Shown here piece by piece: positions 21,917 through 27,202 of a DNA stretch of 27,202 bases; the stretch's first letter is position 1; the number at the start of each line of letters is the position of its first letter. The notes under the pieces are model-generated. The model made no database searches, was not told where the DNA came from, and was given only the letters and a program-made list of their open reading frames with translations. The DNA is taken from NCBI GenBank assembly GCA_024220525.1, contig JAMYWO010000359.1, positions 8,903-36,104 on the forward strand, read 5' to 3'. Made by a program: the position numbers and the translations under genes. Origin of the DNA: Cochliopodium minus (lineage: Eukaryota; Discosea; Himatismenida; Cochliopodiidae).

Positions 21917-22380
21917 AAAGATTACAATCAATCATGAGTTTCTTGAAAGTATTTGCTCTACGTATTTTTTCCAAGATTGTGTCTTCTTTGAGTTCTTTTT
22001 TGTCAAGTCTTTTGTAGTCGCGTTCTGTGTCCATGTATTCATTGAAATCGCCTGCAATGATCATATATTCTTTTCGAGGGTATTCGTGCTGAGGTTAGGG
22101 TTGTTTTTTAGGTTGGGGTTATAGTAGGAGACAAGTTTGAAAGAAAAGTTGTGGTTCTTTTTCAACATTCAGATTTCGATTACTCTGTGAAATGGTTTGT
22201 TAAAGAGTCTTTGAGGAATGAGAGTGGCAAAGCCATGCCTAGCAGGTTCAGCAGTAACATTGTTGCAAAAGATCCAGAAACTTTTTTTTGTTACTTGGTT
22301 GATGAAAAATAAAGTTGATGATTAGATGTTTTTTCCTTTGCTAATTCAACAAGTAAATTCACAGCATGCTGAAAAGAAAA
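21917..22380 (-). mobile_element. Decayed LINE (non-LTR retrotransposon) fragment, AP-endonuclease region of ORF2
   Basis: On the minus strand the pieces RHGFATLIPQRLF (about 22224-22246 onward), SFKLVSYYNPNL, and EYMIIAGDFNEYMD (GDFN at about 22039-22056) followed by ANTFKKLMIDCNL match the endonuclease domain of LINE-type elements, where GDFN carries a catalytic Asp/Asn pair. The pieces lie in order but in two reading frames, with a stop between VIEI and MLKKN and a frame change between NPNLKNN and EYMIIAG, so this copy is dead. An upstream piece, HAVNLLVELAKEK (about 22330-22370), may belong too. The element is cut by the N at 21916; no reverse transcriptase is present. GC content is higher than in surrounding non-coding DNA. 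Confidence 0.75.
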
Positions 22381-23725
22381 GAATCTTTGGAAAAAAAAAA
22401 ATAACAGATATTTTTAAAAAATAAAATAACTTCAATCATTTTTTTTTTTTTTTGCTTTGTTGATAAGGGAATCGGAACCGACCTACATGCAATGTTTCTT
22501 GAGGAGAAAATTCTGATCTACAAGGACGCACCATTAATTATATTCAATCTCTACCAATCTGAATTGATCACAATTACGAAGAAACAAATAGCAATCTTCG
22601 AAGAAATGGAAAAGTTTTTTCTTTTTGAGAGAACCTCAAAAAAGTTTCAAACGGAACTGAACTCTTTCACTTCTTCTCTCTCAACCATGTTCATTTTGGT
22701 CTGGAAAAGAAAAAACAAGTTGTGAAAAGAAGTAATCGAAAAAAAAGCAGTTTACTAAAAAAAAAAGAAGTAAACGGAAAAAAAAAAAAAATAAAAATAA
22801 AAATAAAAATAAAAATAAAAATAAAAATAAAAATAACTTGAATATAAGGATGGAAAATTTTGATTTTCTTTGTATCCTTCTTGTTTCAACTCAGTAACTT
22901 ACGGAAAGATTTCAAATGTCTCCTTCTTTTCTTTATTTTTGTCAAATTTTACGAAAAGTTGTCAAACAAATGTCTCAAACCTTCTGTGCTGCTTTCTGAT
23001 TTCTGAAACAAAATAATTCTTTTTCTTTCTATTCTTATTTTAATCTCATATAACCAAGGGATCTCAATAGAAAATAAAAAAAAGATGTGAAATATCAAAA
23101 AATAAATCAAAAAAAATAATCTTTCTCTTCAAAATCTTCTTTTCAATGCTACAAGGAAAGATGTCAAATATAGAAGAGTCTTGATAATCATTCTTGGACT
23201 TCCAATTTGGAGTCTACCAAATGTTGATTGAATTATCTGGAATAATTTTACTTTTTGTTTGATTATGTTTAATATTTTAAATAAAGATATCCCACTTTTT
23301 GGGTGTTTTAGATCAAAATAATCTAAAAAATTTCCAAAAAGCTGTTCTACGATAAAGACTTTACCTGTTCTTTTCACCAAACCAAAAACTTTGGGTGGTT
23401 AATAAAAAAGTGTGATCAACAAAAAGAGATCCATTTCAAACAAAATTGGATCATGCACCAGAATTTCAATCTTTAAAAACTTTTGTAGAAACAAAGAAGA
23501 TTGAGAAATATTGGCAAAAAACTTGATAAGAAGAAAATTGAAAGGTGACAAAGACTGATTGAAAAAAAAAATTGAGTGCTTGGAAAATGGTAATTTGAAA
23601 ATGAAAATGAAGATCTCATAAAAAACAAACTTAAGTTCTGATTGTGGCAAATACTTCCATGGAAAAAAAATTAAAAATCAAATTTAAAGACATATTTAAA
23701 GACACTCTTTTTTTTTTCACTAAAT
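22381..23725. other. No recognisable gene between the LINE fragment and the Roco 3' end
   Basis: Apart from the AAAAAT tract I see no spliceable conserved exon. Short open frames exist (plus 22492-22725; minus 23129-23380 and 23399-23650) but none matches a family I know. The two minus frames lie upstream, in LINE orientation, of the endonuclease fragment, so they could be worn 5' parts of that element; this is speculation. The last bases before 23726 are the 3' flank of Roco. Confidence 0.5.
22790..22834. repeat. AAAAAT microsatellite
   Basis: About seven copies of AAAAAT. It is the reverse complement of the TTTTTA tract at 21848-21915, so the two bracket the LINE-containing segment as inverted simple repeats. 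Confidence 0.85.
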
Positions 23726-26447
23726 TCAATTTTTGTTTCCAATAATATTCCCAAAAAGATTGGAAATTTTGTCCAAGTTTTTAATTTCCCAAATGGAAGA
23801 AGACAAGGAACCATTGGTCCAACCAATTGAATCAAAGTCATCAAAAACATAAGAAGAAGGAGGAAGTAGAAGAGGAAGGGCATGTTGAACATTAAGGGAA
23901 TCATAGTTTAACTTGTTTTTTAAATCTACCAAAACAGAAAGACAAACAGGAAAAGAGGGACGTGATGGGGCATCTCCACTCCAACATTTTTGAATTAGTT
24001 TTTGAAAAGTTGGATGTACAGTTTCTGGTATTGGCTTTCTTTCTCCATTTATCAATTGTTTTTCCACTGCAAACATAAATTTTTCTCCTCCAAAAAAATC
24101 TATATTTTTTGTTAAATAATAAAAAAAAAAAGAAAACTTTTTAAAAAAAGAAAAATAAAAAAAATTTTTAAAACCTTTTCTTGTAACCAATTCCCATAAC
24201 ATTACTCCAAAAGCATAAATATCAGACTTTTCCAAAATAAATAATTAATTCAATTTTAATTATTTTTAATTATTTGTTATAATTTTTATTTTTTAATTTA
24301 TTTTTAACCTGATTTTTAATATTTAAATTATTTTTAATTTGTAAAAATTTTTATTTTTAATTATTTTTAATAATTTTTATTTCATTTTTTAATTTATTTT
24401 TACTTTTTCATCATAGAGATTTCCTTTTAGAATTTCGGGAGCTAACCAAATGGGATTATCAACTTGTCTTCCCTTTATGTAAGGTCCTACTGGTCTTGTC
24501 AACCCAAAATCCGCCACTTTTGCCACCACCTCACTATCTATCAACTCCGCTGCCATCAAAACCTTTTTTCAAAAAAATATTTAAAAAAATTATTTTTAAT
24601 TTATTTTTAATTTATTTTTAATTTATTTTTTAATTTATTTTTAATTTATTTTTAATTTATTTTTAATTTATTTTTAATTTATTTTTTAATTTATTTTTAA
24701 TTTTAAATTTAATTTATTTTTAATTTATTTTTAATTTTTAATTTCTTATTTTTACATTGGGAGTTTTCAAATCACGATGAATGAAAGGAGGAGAAATGGA
24801 ATGCATGAAAGACATACCAGCAGCTATATCTATTGCTATTTTCAACACTAATGGAAATGACAAATCTTTTTGTTCATTGTGTATGTACCTTTTTTTCCAT
24901 TAAAAAAAATTTTTAATTTTCCATTTTTTTATATTTTTTATTTTTTTATTTTTTTATTTTTTATTTTTTATTTTTTTTATTTTATTTTAATTTAATTTTT
25001 ATTTTATTTTATTTTTTGATTTTTTATTTTTTAAAATTTTATAAATTAGAGACCCATATAAGTCACCATAAGGAATGAATTCAGCAACAATCATGAGAGG
25101 ACTCAAACAAATACCTGTCAATTCACAAAGATTAGGATGTTTCAAATACTCCATCACCCATAATTCTCTTCGAAACTATTTTTTATTTTTATTTTTATTT
25201 ATTTTAAAATAAATTTATTTTTATTTTTATTTTTATTTATTTTTTTATTTTTAAAAAAAAAATATTCTCAATATTATCTTCAATTTTAAATATTTAATGA
25301 TAAAAATAAATTTACAAATTAATAAAATAATTTTCTCAAAAAATGATAAATTTAGAATTATAATAATGATGAGATAAAAATTATTTTTGATGTTTTTTTT
25401 TATTATTTTTATTATTTTTATTATTATTATTAACATTTTTTTTTTAGGAAAAGATACCTCATTGAAAGCTTCTTGAAAATCAAATTTTTTTTCAGCACGA
25501 GGTTTGTCTTCCCCAAACAACTTCTTAACAGCCACCACTTGTCCATTCAATTCTCCCTTTTAAAAAATATGACAAAAAAAAATTTTCAAAAGAAAAAGTC
25601 ATAAATTAAATAAATTAAAATTTAAATAAAATAAATAAAATAAATGAATTAAAAAATTAAAATTTAAAAATAAAATTAAAAATATTAATAAAAAATAAAT
25701 TTAAGAAAATAAATTAAAATTTAAATATTTTTTTTTTTACTTTGAAAACTTCGGCGAAAGCACCTTCACCTAAATATTTACCAAGAGTCACTTCTTTTTC
25801 AGTGATTTTATAGTCATTCAAATTATAAAGGAAAATGTCAGGTGCCATCAACTGTATAGAGACAGGTATTGGTTGATTCAAATAATACTCCTGAGAACAT
25901 GGTAAGGTCTTTTCTCCTTTATTATTTTTTATTTAAATTTTTATTAATTTTTATTTTGAATATTATTATTTTATTTTTATTTTTCTTTTATTTAAATTTA
26001 TTTTATTTACTCATTATTTTTTATTTTGTTTATTTTTATTTATATTTGACATTTTTTATTATTTATTATTTTCATTTTCATTTTTATTAATATTCATTTT
26101 ATTTTGTTTATTTAGATTTATTTTATTTTGTTTATTAATATTTATTTTATTTTGTTTATTTAGATTTATATTTTGAAAATAAATAGTTAAATTTAATACC
26201 TTTTACGATGGCACGTTCAAGAGAAAGGATGGGAAAAGTGGAGTAGAGGGGAAGAGATTTTTCAGAATTTAAACAATGAGTACAAAAAAGATTTAAAGAA
26301 GAAAAAGACTTTGGATAAAAATCACGAATTAATTCATCTATTATTTCTATTAAAAAAATAAAACTTTTTTCAACACTCCCTTCTCCTCCACTCACACTCA
26401 CATACATCACTTCTTCTTCACTACTGCCACTACTGCTACTACCACTG

Positions 26448-26506
<59 letters not shown>

Positions 26507-27177
26507 GCTATTACTGTTATTATTCCTTCCTATTCTCTTTTCCATCATCTTTTCTCCTCTTCTAACAAACAGTATGTCTATCTCCACTTCACTTTCTTTT
26601 TTTTTCATTAAATGAAAAAAAAATTAAAGTTCAAAAAATTTAAATTGTAAAAATTTTAAAATAAAAATTTTTTAAAATATTTAAATTTATTTAAAAAAAT
26701 AAAAAATAAAGAAAAAAGTAAACAAAAAAATAAAAATTTTTAAAAAAGAAAGAAAGGGTACCATCATTGGAGTCTAGTAAATTGATTTCACGACAAGTCA
26801 ATTCGGTGACTTTGAAAAAGGCAGATAATCTCACAAATATTTCCCCAAAAAACTCCTCTGGAAACTTTTTGAACACAAACTCTAAAAAATTAAATCAAAA
26901 AAAAAAAATTTAATAATAAAATGAATAAAAAATATAATTCTAATAAAATGAAAATAAAAAAAAAAATTAATAAATAAAATATATAATAAAATATAATTAT
27001 AAAATGAAAAATATTATAAATAAAAATAAATAATAAAAATAAAAATAAAAATAAAAATAAATATAAATATAAATATAAATAAAAATAAATAAATAATAAT
27101 AAATAAATAAAAATAAAAATATAATAAATAAATAAATAAATAAAAATGAAAAAGAAATTTTGGAAAAAGAAAATACC
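23726..27177 (-). CDS. Roco protein, C-terminal part: end of COR, poly-Ser linker, protein kinase domain
   Basis: Continuation of the Roco gene, residues about 760-1291. Exons: 26762-26881, 26207-26595, 25741-25890, 25458-25556, 25054-25175, 24756-24888, 24404-24562, 24175-24226, 23726-24099. The first exon is the COR C-terminal part (KKFPEEFFGEIFVRLSAFF). The next carries a Ser run from an AGT/AGC repeat. The kinase is of the tyrosine-kinase-like type typical of Roco proteins and looks catalytically complete: glycine loop GEGAFAEVFK, lysine in VAVKK, helix C FRRELWVMEYLKHPN, HRDLKTPN, DFG, APE, SDIYAFGVMLWE and the late RPSF arginine. A short tail of about 60 residues ends at TGA. The 26 bases 27177-27202 repeat the end of exon 52-215. 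Summed over both parts there are 3876 coding bases with no frame break. Confidence 0.9.
24590..24740. repeat. Tandem 11-base TTTATTTTTAA repeat in a Roco kinase intron
   Basis: The intron between the HRDLKTPN exon (24756-24888) and the DFG exon (24404-24562) consists largely of about twelve copies of an 11-base unit TTTATTTTTAA with occasional one-base length changes. No conserved site is visible in it. Confidence 0.85.
26421..26519. repeat. Trinucleotide (ACT)n tract encoding poly-Ser in Roco
   Basis: A nearly pure ACT repeat on the plus strand, read on the minus strand as AGT/AGC serine codons in exon 26207-26595. Being a coding microsatellite in the COR-kinase linker, it is likely to vary in length between strains without breaking the frame. 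Confidence 0.9.
26882..27125. repeat. AT-repeat intron of Roco that runs across the circular junction
   Basis: This stretch is the 3' part (in gene sense) of one 295-base intron whose donor is at 27176 (equal to base 51) and whose acceptor AG is at 26883-26882. It is made of AAAAAT, AAATAT and AAAT repeats and holds nothing else I can recognise. Confidence 0.85.
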
Positions 27178-27202
27178 TCTTCCATAAATGACTTTGTTGT
27201 TA
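27126..27202. repeat. Right copy of the 77-base terminal direct repeat
   Basis: Exact copy of bases 1-77 (offset 27125). The splice donor that ends Roco exon 52-215 is present here too, at 27176-27175 on the minus strand. The intron that begins there continues to an acceptor at 26883-26882. The length of 77 equals a k-mer size widely used in multi-k de Bruijn assemblers, so it may be the node overlap of a circular graph path. Confidence 0.97.

Noticed and set aside
21648-22124. Open frame running from the RasGEF_N exon through the microsatellite and across the N
   Set aside because: Only the first 39 codons are conserved. The rest is repeat, an unknown base and antisense LINE sequence.
22492-22725. 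Plus-strand 77-residue open frame as the last exon of the RasGEF gene
   Set aside because: It shows none of the CDC25 catalytic motifs and lies opposite to or beside decayed LINE sequence; no family match.
23129-23650. Two minus-strand open frames of 83 residues as a gene
   Set aside because: Separated by stops, no motif I can name, phenylalanine-rich and no plausible splice join between them. At most worn mobile-element sequence.
24590-24740. Regular 11-base repeats as a CRISPR-like or satellite array
   Set aside because: No unique spacers; simple AT repeats confined to an intron.
1-27202. The circle as a mitochondrial genome, plasmid or viral replicon
   Set aside because: All genes are ordinary nuclear types with many GT-AG introns. 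I see no rRNA, tRNA, respiratory-chain, replication or capsid gene.

Overview
The window looks like nuclear DNA of a very AT-rich, intron-rich amoeboid protist. The gene set (Roco kinase, RGS/RhoGEF/RasGEF-type regulators, fimbrin, PB1/F-box/WD40 protein), the A-rich start contexts and the many short GT-AG introns fit an amoebozoan best. That placement is inference from gene content; I cannot name the species. I reconstructed every gene by hand-splicing and checked that each exon joins in phase.

Layout: (1) a minus-strand Roco gene (LRR-Roc-COR-kinase) starts at 4536, runs down to base 1, and continues from the right end of the window down to 23726. (2) Divergently, a plus-strand PB1/F-box/WD40 gene (4700-7408), followed by (3) an iron-dependent alcohol dehydrogenase family gene with a mitochondrial-type leader (7591-10551) and (4) a MYND zinc finger/DUF4470 gene (10671-12618). 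(5) Convergent to these, a minus-strand fimbrin gene with four calponin-homology domains and no EF-hands (12789-14743). (6) Divergent from fimbrin, a 17-exon plus-strand gene fusing RGS-like, RCC1-like, RhoGEF (DH), coiled-coil and RasGEF_N regions (15419-21764), cut before its expected catalytic RasGEF domain. (7) A single N at 21916, then a decayed LINE endonuclease fragment on the minus strand, then about 1.3 kb with no recognisable gene before the Roco stop codon.

The main structural result is that bases 1-77 and 27126-27202 are identical. Joining the ends across this 77-base overlap restores the Roco gene: the last COR exon on the left (52-215) splices in correct phase to the next COR exon on the right (26762-26881), giving a 1291-residue protein from 23 exons. 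The sequence therefore closes into a circle of about 27.1 kb. Either this is a real circular or tandemly repeated molecule, or, more conservatively, an assembly graph closed on itself: 77 is a common assembler k-mer size, and the N at 21916 lies between two typical break points (a TTTTTA microsatellite and a dispersed LINE). In the conservative reading the real order is 21917-27202 followed by 1-21915.

Four of the six genes are plausible parts of small-GTPase signalling, cytoskeletal control or regulated proteolysis (Roco kinase, RGS/RCC1/DH/RasGEF_N fusion, fimbrin, PB1-F-box protein). They are not an operon; the two divergent pairs each share one intergenic region.
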